DNA of 64,000 bases from Pseudotamlana haliotis. Its GTDB lineage: Bacteria; Bacteroidota; Bacteroidia; Flavobacteriales; Flavobacteriaceae. Within the stretch, counting starts at the first letter, position 1. Each line of letters starts with the position of its first letter. A model generated the notes under the pieces. The model was not told the origin of the DNA. It ran no database searches and saw nothing but the letters and a program-made list of their open reading frames with translations. This document shows, piece by piece, positions 45,788 to 55,625 of the stretch. A program made the translations under genes and the position numbers. Location: the NCBI RefSeq assembly GCF_008806375.1, contig NZ_WAAT01000004.1, positions 62,215 through 126,214 on the forward strand, written 5' to 3'.

Positions 45788-45825
45788 TTTAACTCACTAC
45801 AACAAAAAGGTTATAGTGAGTTAAA
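45788..45825. repeat. 12-bp hairpin between the DUF2126 and ATP-grasp/alpha-E genes
   Basis: TTTAACTCACTA (45788-45799) and TAGTGAGTTAAA (45814-45825) are perfect reverse complements with a 14-base loop. It lies in the intercistronic gap of the minus-strand operon; no strong T tract, so perhaps a transcript-processing or partial-termination site. Confidence 0.5.
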
Positions 45826-45861
45826 TAAAGATAATCTCAATATTAATTTAAAGCAACTTTA

Positions 45862-48800
45862 TTATTTCTTTCTTAAATCTAATGTGTAAGGGAATTCAAA
45901 ATTAACTGGTAGTTCTTTATATTTAAATCGTTTCGAGCTTCCTTTTTCTTCAACCGTTCTATTCGGATTATCGGTGTCTGGGTTGATTTCTTCTACAGCC
46001 TCCATTTCACCTTGCGAATGACCAAATTCCCAGAAACGGTTAATTCTTCTTGACTCTGCTTCAAAACTATTCACAGGATATGATTCATAAGATCGCCCTC
46101 CAGGATGAGATACAAAATAAGTACATCCTCCAATAGAACGTCTATTCCAGGTATCAACAATATCAAAAACTAACGGCGTATCGACTGGTATGGTAGGGTG
46201 TAATGCAGAGTAAGGATCCCAAGCTTTATACTTGACTCCAGCTACATATTCACCTTGAACACCAGTGCTTTTTAATTGAACTTTTACACCGTTGCAAGTT
46301 AACACAAATCTTTCATCTATGAAATTAGAAACTTTAACTTGTAACCGCTCTAAAGAAGAGTCTACATAACGAGCGGTTCCGCCACCAGTCATTTCTTCAC
46401 CTAAAACATTCCAAGGCTCAATACCTGCTCGCAATTCCATGTGAATTTTGTTGATTTCAACCATACCATGCAATGGAAATCTAAATTCAAAAAACGGATT
46501 AAACCATTCTTCTTTAAAAGCATATCCAGCACGGTTAAGTTGATTTACGACATCTTTAATGTCTTCACGAACATAATGCTCGATTAAAAACTTATCATGT
46601 AATTCGGTACCCCAACGCACTAAATTGTGTTCGTAAGGTTTTTTCCAGAACCAGGCTACCAAAGTTCTAACTAGTAGCATTTGAGTTAAACTCATTTGTG
46701 GGTGTGGTGGCATGTCAAAACCACGAAGTTCTAATATTCCTAATCGTCCTGAAGACGAATCAGGAGAATATAATTTGTCAATACAAAATTCTGCGCGGTG
46801 GGTATTTCCAGTAAGGTCAGTCAATAGATGCCTGAATAATCTATCGGTTAACCAATAAGGCACTTCACTATCTTTAGGAATTTGACTAAAGGCGATTTCC
46901 AATTCATATAAATTTTCCATGCGCGCTTCATCAATTCTAGGTGCCTGACTTGTAGGTCCTACAAAAGCACCAGAGAATAAATACGTTAACCCTGGGTGAT
47001 GTTGCCAAAACGTTAGTAAACTACGAAGTAAACTAGGCTTACGAAGCAGTGGACTATCCTGTGGTGTTGTACCTCCAAGCGTTACATGGTTTCCACCTCC
47101 GGTTCCAGTATGTTTGCCATCAAGCATGAATTTTTCAGTACCAAGACGCGATTGTTTCGCCAGATCATATAAAGTAAATGTGTTATGACATAATTCTTCC
47201 CAGTTTTTAACAGGATGTACATTCACCTCAATAACAGCAGGATCGGGAGTGATTTTTAGAGATTCGAGTCGGTAATCTTTTGGTGGTTCGTACCCTTCTA
47301 AAATCACCGGAATATTAAGTTCTTTGGCCGTCATTTCTATAGAAGCAATTAAATCTAAAAAGATTTCAGCCGATTCTAATGGTGGTAAGAACAGATAAAG
47401 TTTTCCGTCTCTAATTTCAGCACAAAGCGCTGTTCTTACAAAATAATTTGGTGTATTAAGGTCTAAACCATTATTACAGTAATCTTCATAACGGGCCTTT
47501 ACAATGTTTTTAAAACTAGGAAGCCTTCCTTTTATTTTAAAAAGTTCTGGTTCGTATATTGGAAAAATTTCATGCTCAGGTCTAGATTCTAAAGACGCCA
47601 ATGGTAAACGTAGACCAATAGGGGAGTCTCCAGGTGTTAAGTAAAGATGTCTTCTTCTAAAAGTCCATGCGCTTGTAAACCATTTATTTTCGGTTTTATT
47701 GAGCGGTAAAAGATACCCAACAGGGTTATTAATGCCTCTTTCAAAAATTTCATTAACCTTTTTCTTGGCCAATTCACCGTCTTCATCTTCCTCAGGATCG
47801 TAATCTGTTGGTAAGTTTCCTTGTTCATATAAATAGTAAAAAGGATCTTCGTAGGTCGGTTTAATATGTTCATTAGTCACACTTAAATATTTGGTTAGTG
47901 TTTCTAAGAACAATTTATCTGAATGCTGCGGAACAACTAAATCATCAACATAAGTGGCTAGTAAATTCTTATTATACCAAATTGGTCTTCCGTCTTTACG
48001 CCAGCAGATTTCTATTTGCCAACGTGGTAAAGGTTCACCAGGATACCATTTTCCTTGGGCATGATGTAATACACCTCCTTTTCCAAAAGCATCATGAAGT
48101 TTTATAGATAAATCTTTAGCTAATTTTCGTTTCATCGGACCGTCAGCTGTCGTGTTCCATTCAGGAGATTCTAAATCATCAATAGAGATAAAAGTAGGCT
48201 CACCACCCATGGTTAGACGAACATCTCCCTTTTGAAGTTGTTTTTCAACTTTAACTCCAAGTCTGTTTATGGCTTTCCATTGTTCTTCAGTATAAGGTTT
48301 TGTCACTCGAGGTGATTCAAAAATACGGGTTACTGAATTTTCAAATTCAAATTCTGTTTCACAAACATCGGTTGCTCCTGAAACAGGCGCAGCACTTTCA
48401 AACGAAGGCGTACATGCTAAAGGAATATGTCCTTCACCAGCGAGTAGGCCAGAGGTGGCATCAAAACCTATCCATCCCGCTCCAGGAAGATAGACTTCCG
48501 CCCAAGCGTGCAAATCGGTAAAATCTTCTTCAGGACCAGATGGCCCGTCTAATGATTTTTCATCAGATTTTAATTGTACTAAGTATCCCGAAACAAAACG
48601 CGCTCCAAAACCAAGATGGCGCAAGGTTTGTACAAATAGCCAAGCAAAATCTCTACAAGAACCATTTTTACGCTCTAAGGTTTCCTCACAAGATTGAACT
48701 CCAGGTTCCATCCTTATATTATAACTTAAATATTCATAGATCTTTCTATTAATATCAATTAAGAAATAAATGGTTTTTCTAGGAGTGAAATCTATGGTTT

Positions 48801-49194
48801 TTATAAAATCCTTTAGAAGATTTCCGTTATCAGTGATTTCTAAATAGGGGAGTAATTCCTTTTTTATAGTTTCACTGTATTTAAAAGGATACTCTTCAGC
48901 TGATTCTTCAATAAAAAAATCAAATGGATTAATCGTTTTTAAATCCGCTATAATTTCAACATCAATAGAGAGTTCATCTGTTTTATCGGGAAATACCAAG
49001 CGTGCCACATAATTACCAAAAGGATCTTGCTGCCAATTAAAAAACTGGTTTTCAGGTTTAATCTTAATAGAATAGGATTCAATGGGAGTTCGCGAGTGTG
49101 GTGCTGGCCTTAACCTAAAAATGTGAGGAGATAATGATACTTTTCTATCATATTTGTATTTCGTTTTGTGCGAGATTACGATTTTTAATGCCAT
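45862..49194 (-). CDS. Transglutaminase fused to DUF2126 putative amidoligase (COG4196)
   Basis: 1110 residues. N-terminal transglutaminase (about 1-280) with Cys180 (NGSCRDFAW), His229 (DLHAWAEV) and Asp245 (GFDATSGL), then a long DUF2126 region (about 300-1100), annotated in Pfam as a putative amidoligase. Conserved segments include RLTMGGEPTFISIDD, HAQGKWYPGEPLPRWQ, HTGTGGGNHVTLGG and LRGFDMPPHPQMSLTQ. So one chain couples a bond-forming and a thiol-hydrolase or transferase activity. First gene of the minus-strand set. Length is normal for the family. Confidence 0.92.
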   Translation of the reverse strand: MALKIVISHKTKYKYDRKVSLSPHIFRLRPAPHSRTPIESYSIKIKPENQFFNWQQDPFGNYVARLVFPDKTDELSIDVEIIADLKTINPFDFFIEESAEEYPFKYSETIKKELLPYLEITDNGNLLKDFIKTIDFTPRKTIYFLIDINRKIYEYLSYNIRMEPGVQSCEETLERKNGSCRDFAWLFVQTLRHLGFGARFVSGYLVQLKSDEKSLDGPSGPEEDFTDLHAWAEVYLPGAGWIGFDATSGLLAGEGHIPLACTPSFESAAPVSGATDVCETEFEFENSVTRIFESPRVTKPYTEEQWKAINRLGVKVEKQLQKGDVRLTMGGEPTFISIDDLESPEWNTTADGPMKRKLAKDLSIKLHDAFGKGGVLHHAQGKWYPGEPLPRWQIEICWRKDGRPIWYNKNLLATYVDDLVVPQHSDKLFLETLTKYLSVTNEHIKPTYEDPFYYLYEQGNLPTDYDPEEDEDGELAKKKVNEIFERGINNPVGYLLPLNKTENKWFTSAWTFRRRHLYLTPGDSPIGLRLPLASLESRPEHEIFPIYEPELFKIKGRLPSFKNIVKARYEDYCNNGLDLNTPNYFVRTALCAEIRDGKLYLFLPPLESAEIFLDLIASIEMTAKELNIPVILEGYEPPKDYRLESLKITPDPAVIEVNVHPVKNWEELCHNTFTLYDLAKQSRLGTEKFMLDGKHTGTGGGNHVTLGGTTPQDSPLLRKPSLLRSLLTFWQHHPGLTYLFSGAFVGPTSQAPRIDEARMENLYELEIAFSQIPKDSEVPYWLTDRLFRHLLTDLTGNTHRAEFCIDKLYSPDSSSGRLGILELRGFDMPPHPQMSLTQMLLVRTLVAWFWKKPYEHNLVRWGTELHDKFLIEHYVREDIKDVVNQLNRAGYAFKEEWFNPFFEFRFPLHGMVEINKIHMELRAGIEPWNVLGEEMTGGGTARYVDSSLERLQVKVSNFIDERFVLTCNGVKVQLKSTGVQGEYVAGVKYKAWDPYSALHPTIPVDTPLVFDIVDTWNRRSIGGCTYFVSHPGGRSYESYPVNSFEAESRRINRFWEFGHSQGEMEAVEEINPDTDNPNRTVEEKGSSKRFKYKELPVNFEFPYTLDLRKK

Positions 49195-49581
49195 AGATTA
49201 CACTATAAATTTTAATGAATTAAAACGCTTATAATCAAATAAATATATGTTGTGGTTTCTGTTTGATTTGATCAGATCTATAACAAAATAGATGTTATTT
49301 CACTTGAAATCATTATACCTACACTTATTATTTTATAAGTTCATTCTAAAATTAGTAATAAATGAGTGAAAAACAGCTAAGAAAGCCTGTAAAAAACAGC
49401 CTGATTGTTTTTGATATAATTGTTTTAAACAGGGATAATTATGAATTTCATAATCTACATTTATAAAAAAGCGAAATTAAATTACATTTTGACTCTTTAA
49501 AGCATGCCCATTCACAAACATAATGTAACCTTCATTAGTTTATACTAAAAAGGATAGGAATTAGAATATTACTGTTAACTT
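49195..49581. other. 387-bp noncoding gap
   Basis: AT-rich region upstream of the DUF2126 gene (minus strand) and downstream of the HAD-like gene. I see only a short CTGT/ACAG hairpin and no consensus promoter or clear terminator. Confidence 0.45.
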
Positions 49582-51675
49582 CTATCTAAAATGGGCATAT
49601 TTCAGATAAACTTTTTTACCTATTTGTTTTTTTAAAAATCTATTTAACAGAATGTAATAATATAGTGGAAAACTTGGAATAAAAAATAGTTTGTTTTTAG
49701 TATACAGGGTTAGCTTGGTTCGCATGACATAAGGAATAAGCTGTTCAGGTGAAATGATATAGTTTTTAAATGTAGATAGCTTATTTTTCAAACCAGTTAA
49801 AACATTCATTTCATAAAGAGACTCTCCAACTTCATTATTTCCGATATTATCATAAAACCCTTTAGATAAGTTAATGACACGATTCAATTTTCGCTTTGGA
49901 ATAATGGTTCCTATTTTAAGCGCAAATTTTGTAATAATTTCTGAAGCTGTATCTAGATTATAACATACTAAATTGGTTTTTTCACAATAATCTTTAAACA
50001 CATCAAACATGAAATCTTGAGTTTCTTTAATGTATTGATCGTAAACTTGTTTTTCATTCACTTCGTGATACTCGATAGTATATTGATCAGGATTATCCTT
50101 ATAGCCCAATGTACTACCGTGAGGCGCCTGACTCAGTTGTTCATAAAGCTCCGTATTGGCCATCATTACTGAACTTGAAAAACTAGTAAATAAATTAACT
50201 TCAAAATTTAAACCTCTTCGATTAATGTTTTTTTCTTGATGCCCTATTTGATGTCTAAATTCTTTCAGGCCTAAATAATAACCATTTACTGTAATTTTTT
50301 TATCAAAATACTCATGTAATTTATCTTGCATAGTGCCTCCCCAACCAACATCAACTAATGTTACACCTTCTTCTTGATATGGCGCATTAAAAGAATCTAA
50401 GTAATTATTAAACGCTTTTTTTTGATTTTGTCTATTCGATTCATAATTAATTTTAAAAATGTCATTCTTAAGCAAGGCCTCAAAGGTTTCTGAATTGAAA
50501 AAATCTTTGATTATAACATCACTTGGCTCATTTAAATTGAGCGCCTCTATTATTAGTGTATGATCTTCTGTGCTAAAACTGAAGTTTTTCAGAAAATTAT
50601 CTAAAGATATGTTTTTGTATTTATCTCTAAAATAAGTGAAATCTTCATTTTCTATTGATTTTAAAACTATTTGAAGAGCAGATTGCCTAGACATTTTTAA
50701 ATAATGTGTGCTTATTGTATGTCCGTGTTTTAAACGATGTATCTCTTGATAATGATCAAAAAAACGTTTCAGATATAATCCTTCTCTAGCTAAAAAGAAA
50801 AGGTTTTTAATTTTTTTCTTCATGCATTCTGCATAAAGTTTTTCAGTAAAAAGAGCAAAAAACATGACGTAATCACTATAGGGAGGAGCTGTTTTACTGT
50901 TGCACCTAGTATAAATAGATTTTATAATTTGGTTATAGTCTTTGGTATCATTCCCTAAGACGAGTCTTTTTTGAATACGTTTTTGATCTTTATTAGGAAT
51001 AAAATATGCTTTAATTCCAATTTTCTCAGCATTAATAAAATCGCTTTTATAGTTATCACCAAACATAGTCACCTGATCTGAAGTTATATCAAGTTGATCT
51101 AATAAATGCTCATAAATCCCGCCTACATGTTTACTAAAACCTTGATCGGAAGACACAAAAACAGCTTCAAAAATATCTGATAAACCATGGGCTTTAATTA
51201 ATTTTTTAATTAATTTCTCAGAAGTATAAAAGTCGGATACACAATAAATTTTCAAACCTTTTGATTGAAGATGTTTTAAAGTGTTAACCGTTTCATCATT
51301 TAAAAATTGAACTGAATATTCTGTACTGCATTCAACCTCTTCACTAATTTTAATAAAATGCTCTATACTATTTGCGTGACCTTCTAAATTATTATTATTT
51401 AACCTCGTATATATTTCTGAAATTAAAACTTCATAATTAATTTCACTAGCGTCACGCTTCAAGGCGCTCACTAAGTATTTTGTAGATTCTAATCGCGTGA
51501 AATATAACTCATCAATACTCAACGGCATGGCTAACTGTTGAATCATTTTTTTAGCCCATAACCTTAGTACATAATTAGGATGCACTGTTCTATGCACGAT
51601 GGTGTCAAAGTAATCGGAGAAAATGTGTTTTATTCTCGGGTTACTTAAAATTTCATCAGCAATTAATTTTCTCAT
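49582..51675 (-). CDS. Large HAD-like protein (COG5610 type), copy 1
   Basis: 697 residues. N-terminal HAD domain (about 15-240): nucleophile motif SDYFDT with Asp21, IYCVSDFYT, a Lys in SKHVGG and MFGDNYKSDFINAEKIGI. The central region (about 280-560) has FFLAREGLYLKRFFD, HYLKMSRQSALQI and LVDVGWGGTMQDKL, shared with COG5610 proteins of polysaccharide loci. The C-terminus ends VYLKYAHFR. The +2 position of the nucleophile motif is Phe, as in non-phosphatase HAD branches, so chemistry is uncertain. It is followed upstream by a paralogue with nearly the same layout. Confidence 0.75.
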   Translation of the reverse strand: MRKLIADEILSNPRIKHIFSDYFDTIVHRTVHPNYVLRLWAKKMIQQLAMPLSIDELYFTRLESTKYLVSALKRDASEINYEVLISEIYTRLNNNNLEGHANSIEHFIKISEEVECSTEYSVQFLNDETVNTLKHLQSKGLKIYCVSDFYTSEKLIKKLIKAHGLSDIFEAVFVSSDQGFSKHVGGIYEHLLDQLDITSDQVTMFGDNYKSDFINAEKIGIKAYFIPNKDQKRIQKRLVLGNDTKDYNQIIKSIYTRCNSKTAPPYSDYVMFFALFTEKLYAECMKKKIKNLFFLAREGLYLKRFFDHYQEIHRLKHGHTISTHYLKMSRQSALQIVLKSIENEDFTYFRDKYKNISLDNFLKNFSFSTEDHTLIIEALNLNEPSDVIIKDFFNSETFEALLKNDIFKINYESNRQNQKKAFNNYLDSFNAPYQEEGVTLVDVGWGGTMQDKLHEYFDKKITVNGYYLGLKEFRHQIGHQEKNINRRGLNFEVNLFTSFSSSVMMANTELYEQLSQAPHGSTLGYKDNPDQYTIEYHEVNEKQVYDQYIKETQDFMFDVFKDYCEKTNLVCYNLDTASEIITKFALKIGTIIPKRKLNRVINLSKGFYDNIGNNEVGESLYEMNVLTGLKNKLSTFKNYIISPEQLIPYVMRTKLTLYTKNKLFFIPSFPLYYYILLNRFLKKQIGKKVYLKYAHFR

Positions 51676-51719
51676 AATTTGTATTATTGGTTAAGTTTCT
51701 GGAGTATCAAAATAATTAC

Positions 51720-53807
51720 TTATCTAAAATGTGAATATTTTAAATACACACGTTTACCGAGTGTTTTTTTTGCTAAGCGATTTATTAATAAATAGTAATA
51801 CAATGGAAATGTTGGAATGAAATACATTTTATTTTTATTGTATAATGTAAGTTTGGTACGTAATACATACTGGATTAATTTTTCTGGAGAAATCACGTAA
51901 CTTCTTAAAGTAGAGATGTTCTTATTAATCATTTTTTTTATGCCCATTTCATAATTGGTAAATCCAACATCATTATTACCAATATTATTATAAAAACCAT
52001 TAGATAACTCTTGAAACCTAATCAATTTTCGTTTAGAAATGATCGTTCCAATTTTAAGGGCATATTTTATACTAACTTCTTGTATTATATTCGAATTATA
52101 GCATATTTTTTTAGTATCACTGCAGTATTGTTTGAATATATTGAACATGAAATCCTGAGTGTCCTTAATAAAATCGTTATAGATTTTTTTTTCTGAAGGA
52201 TTAAAATATTCTACAGTATAGTCTCCCGGAACATTTTTATAAGCTATAGTACTGCCGTGTGGTGCTTGTGCCAATTGCTCATAAACGCCAGTACTCGACA
52301 TTAAAACACTTGATTCGAAACTACTAAATAAATTCACTTCAAAGTTTAAACCTCTTTTTCGATTTGTTGTGTTTTTATGTTCTAAAGGGTGTCTGAATTT
52401 TGTTATACCAAGATAATAACCATTCACTGGAAATTCACCATTGAAATAATTGAATAGTTTATCCTGCATAGTCCCAAACCAACCAATATCAACTAGGTTA
52501 ATCCCTTCTTCCTTAGGAACTCCTAAAGAGTCAAAATAATTATTAAAAGCTTGTTTTTGATCTAATCGATTAGCTTCATAGGCTTTAATAAATACAGAGT
52601 TGTTTTTTATAACACGGTAAGTTTCACTCTCAAAAAAATCTGGAATAATTGCAGTTGTTTCTTTTATATTTATTGAATCGATAATCTCTTGTTTTTTATT
52701 TTCTGAGAAATTAAAGTTTTTCAGAAAATTGACTACTGATAAATTTTTTATAAACTCTCTAAAGTACTCAAAGTTTTCATCTTCAATAGGTTTGAAACTA
52801 ATTTGTAACGCCGCTAAGCGAGACATTTTTAAATAATGTGTTTTTACTACAGGCCCGTTTTTTAGTTTATTAACTTCTTGAAAATAATCAAATAACCGTT
52901 TTAAAAACAAACCTTCACGAGCTAAAAATATTAAATTATTCAATTTCTTTTCTAAAGCTTGTTGATACAATTTTTCAGTAAATTGTTGAAAGAAAATGAT
53001 GAAATCACTGTAAGGAGGAGCATCCTTAGCATTACATTTTTTATAAATATCTTTAATTAAATTTTTATAATCTTTAGTATCATTTCCAAAACGCAACTTC
53101 TTTTGTTTATTAATTTGAGCCGTATTAGGGATATGAAATGCTTTTATACCCGATTTTTCAGCATTTACAACATCACTTTTATAATTATCTCCTATCATGA
53201 TAACCTGACCTGGCAAAATATTAAGTTTAGTCATTAAATGCTTATAAATACCACCTACATGCTTGCTCGACTTCTGTTCTGCAGAAACAAAAACATCATC
53301 AAAGAGGTATTCTAATCCGTGTGCTTTTATTAAATTTTTAATAAGATTTTCATTAGAGTAAAAATCGGAAATGCAATAAATTTTAATCCCTTCATTTTTC
53401 AACTGCTTCAGTGTATTTACAGTATCCATATTCAAGAATTGAACACTGATTTCACAACTAAATTCTGCTTCTTCGCTAATTAATGTGAAACTATTAAGAT
53501 CACTAGAGTTGCCTAATAAACAATTGTTATCTAATCGTCTATAAATTTCACTTATAAGTTGGCTATAAGGAATTTCACCTGCATATACATGAAGAGATTC
53601 CATTAAAAAGATAGTTGACTCGTTTCTTAAAAAATAAAAATCATCGATACTTAACGGAAGTGCCAATTGTTGAATCATCTTTTTTGCCCATAAACGCAAC
53701 ACGAAGTTCGGGTGTACACATCTATGAACAATAGTGTCAAAATAATCAGTAAAAATAAATTTTACATCTTTATTTACGGACAAGTAGTTAATAATTTCTT
53801 TTCTCAT
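51720..53807 (-). CDS. Large HAD-like protein (COG5610 type), copy 2
   Basis: 695 residues from ATG 53807; a longer open frame to 53849 adds an unconserved segment. Layout matches copy 1 along its full length: TDYFDT with Asp21, VLRLWAKKMIQQLALPLSIDD, SKHVGGIYKHL, GDNYKSDVVNAEKSGI, LVDIGWFGTMQDKL and the C-terminus VYLKYSHFR. Identity looks above half by eye. One difference is GWGG versus GWFG in the central motif. Tandem duplication with 44 bp between copies; no sugar-nucleotide or glycosyltransferase genes flank them. Confidence 0.75.
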   Translation of the reverse strand: MRKEIINYLSVNKDVKFIFTDYFDTIVHRCVHPNFVLRLWAKKMIQQLALPLSIDDFYFLRNESTIFLMESLHVYAGEIPYSQLISEIYRRLDNNCLLGNSSDLNSFTLISEEAEFSCEISVQFLNMDTVNTLKQLKNEGIKIYCISDFYSNENLIKNLIKAHGLEYLFDDVFVSAEQKSSKHVGGIYKHLMTKLNILPGQVIMIGDNYKSDVVNAEKSGIKAFHIPNTAQINKQKKLRFGNDTKDYKNLIKDIYKKCNAKDAPPYSDFIIFFQQFTEKLYQQALEKKLNNLIFLAREGLFLKRLFDYFQEVNKLKNGPVVKTHYLKMSRLAALQISFKPIEDENFEYFREFIKNLSVVNFLKNFNFSENKKQEIIDSINIKETTAIIPDFFESETYRVIKNNSVFIKAYEANRLDQKQAFNNYFDSLGVPKEEGINLVDIGWFGTMQDKLFNYFNGEFPVNGYYLGITKFRHPLEHKNTTNRKRGLNFEVNLFSSFESSVLMSSTGVYEQLAQAPHGSTIAYKNVPGDYTVEYFNPSEKKIYNDFIKDTQDFMFNIFKQYCSDTKKICYNSNIIQEVSIKYALKIGTIISKRKLIRFQELSNGFYNNIGNNDVGFTNYEMGIKKMINKNISTLRSYVISPEKLIQYVLRTKLTLYNKNKMYFIPTFPLYYYLLINRLAKKTLGKRVYLKYSHFR

Positions 53808-54017
53808 ATAAACAATATGACTAATAAAATAAAAACAATGCAACTCCAACTGTTTCTTTTATTAAACAGATTGAAAACATTAAACTAGACTAAGAAAGAG
53901 AGAGCACTATCAAAAGAACAAAAGTATCTAGTCGCGAGTGCAATAAAATCGTCTAAATACCGAATAATTAGTTGATTTAGTTTTTCTATGGTTTTTTACA
54001 GATCAGTGAAGATTATT

Positions 54018-54836
54018 TTAGGTCCACCACACTACAAAGTACTTATTTATTTGACCATTTGGCTGTTTAATCCAAATAAGTGGAGCGGTTTCATTTTTAA
54101 TCAAGGGCATCAGTTGTTCAATAAAAGTAGAGTAGGTGGCCCAATTTAAATGGTTTTGAGGTTCTTGTAGCCAATCTATTTTATTCGGAAGTAAAAAATT
54201 ACAATTTTTAAACTGATCAATTTTAGAATAATGAATATAAAAGCCACTTACACAAGCTTCGTTGAGTTGCTTAAATTCAGGGATTGCTTTTCCAAATGGG
54301 ATAAATAATTGGGCTTTAAAATACACGCTTTGGGTTATCTTTACTGGTTTTAATCCTAATTTAAGTAAAACGGAAGAGGCGTGTGGATTAAAAATTAAAG
54401 GCAACTGTTTTTCCTTTAATTTAGTTAGTTTTTGAATTAAGGAATCTTTTCGATTTGGGCCAATCCAATGTTCTATTTCAGTTTCACCTACATTAGCATC
54501 ATAGAGGTAAAATTTGAACACAATTTCAAGATGAACAGTAGTATTATTATGTTCTAAAATACAATCAATTTCACCAACGGTTTGTTTTCCATTCTGAATT
54601 TGAGTGTTATGTAAAAGGATTTTTATCTCATTATGCTCTTGAAGTTCAAAAAACACAAACTGCTCAACACGTTTACCCAATCGCGTATTAGGTTCCTTCA
54701 TTGACTCAAAACGAGGAAGTGCCGTAGTAACTAAATTTAACTGGTTTATCCCCATTAAATCCTTTCCTTTCCATAGAAGGTGCGTATTAAAATAACCTTC
54801 AAATTGCCTTTGTACACGGTTTGGGTGATCATTCAT
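54018..54836 (-). CDS. DUF1853 family protein
   Basis: 272 residues. LGKRVEQFVFFEL, then VGEIDCILEHNNTTVHLEIVFKFYL, and GPNRKDSLIQKLTKL fit DUF1853. The GEID...LEIVFKF spacing resembles the acidic core of PD-(D/E)XK nuclease folds, though the second motif reads ExxxK rather than ExK, so this is a suggestion only. No signal peptide. Divergent from the lipoprotein at 54945. Confidence 0.75.
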   Translation of the reverse strand: MNDHPNRVQRQFEGYFNTHLLWKGKDLMGINQLNLVTTALPRFESMKEPNTRLGKRVEQFVFFELQEHNEIKILLHNTQIQNGKQTVGEIDCILEHNNTTVHLEIVFKFYLYDANVGETEIEHWIGPNRKDSLIQKLTKLKEKQLPLIFNPHASSVLLKLGLKPVKITQSVYFKAQLFIPFGKAIPEFKQLNEACVSGFYIHYSKIDQFKNCNFLLPNKIDWLQEPQNHLNWATYSTFIEQLMPLIKNETAPLIWIKQPNGQINKYFVVWWT

Positions 54837-54944
54837 GGAAGCTAAATTTACAATACATCATTCAAAAAACAACTTTTTATGCGTAAATTCACAATACCAT
54901 ATTAGATTTTTAATATTATAACTTTAAATATATTGCTTTGTTCT

Positions 54945-55511
54945 ATGAAAACTATTTATTTAAAACTAGCAGTTAGTGTTTTTGCTTTATCCTTGATAGC
55001 TTGTGTGTCATCAAAAACGCCAGCAAGTCCTGCTGAAATTAGTCATTTAGAAAGTCTTTTAAACAAAAAGAAATTTACCATTGAGTCTGATTGGGCGCAC
55101 CCTATAGCAAGCATGGCTATGCAAGAAGCTTCGATGCTATTAGGGCCTGGTAACAATCCCAGTGCGATAAACTTAATTGGTAATAGTAATTTTTTAACTG
55201 TTTCAGGTGATAGTATTAGCTCTTACCTTCCATATTTTGGAGAACGACAAGGCGGCGGAAGCTATGGAGGCGATGACACCACAATTGAATTTAAAGGTCT
55301 AATGCGTAACTATAAAATCAAACAAAAAAAAGATTCTAGTTATGATATCTCCTTTGAAGCGAAAAGTCATTCTGAAAATTTTAATGTAAATATCAATGTT
55401 TTTCCTAATTTGAAAACTACTATGATTTTATCTGGAAGTACACGTACTGTGATTCGTTACACTGGTAAAATGGCAGCGCTTTCTAAAGGGAGTACCTCTA
55501 AGAATAACTAA
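54945..55511 (+). CDS. DUF4251 lipoprotein
   Basis: 188 residues from ATG 54945 (an in-frame TTG at 54933 is less likely). Lipobox LIAC near residues 17-20, then a soluble domain with SNFLTVSGDSISSYLPYFGERQG and FEAKSHSENFNVNINVFPN, matching DUF4251. Function unknown; expected on the periplasmic or outer face. It precedes the S8 peptidase lipoprotein by 114 bp. Confidence 0.8.
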   Translation: MKTIYLKLAVSVFALSLIACVSSKTPASPAEISHLESLLNKKKFTIESDWAHPIASMAMQEASMLLGPGNNPSAINLIGNSNFLTVSGDSISSYLPYFGERQGGGSYGGDDTTIEFKGLMRNYKIKQKKDSSYDISFEAKSHSENFNVNINVFPNLKTTMILSGSTRTVIRYTGKMAALSKGSTSKNN

Positions 55512-55625
55512 ATTTCATGGATTTAATAGTTTACTTTCAATAATTAATCATGTTGACTGTTCGCTATTAATTGATCCCTCAGTATATTAAAAAAAACCAA
55601 CTTATAATTAAATATTTCACCATTT

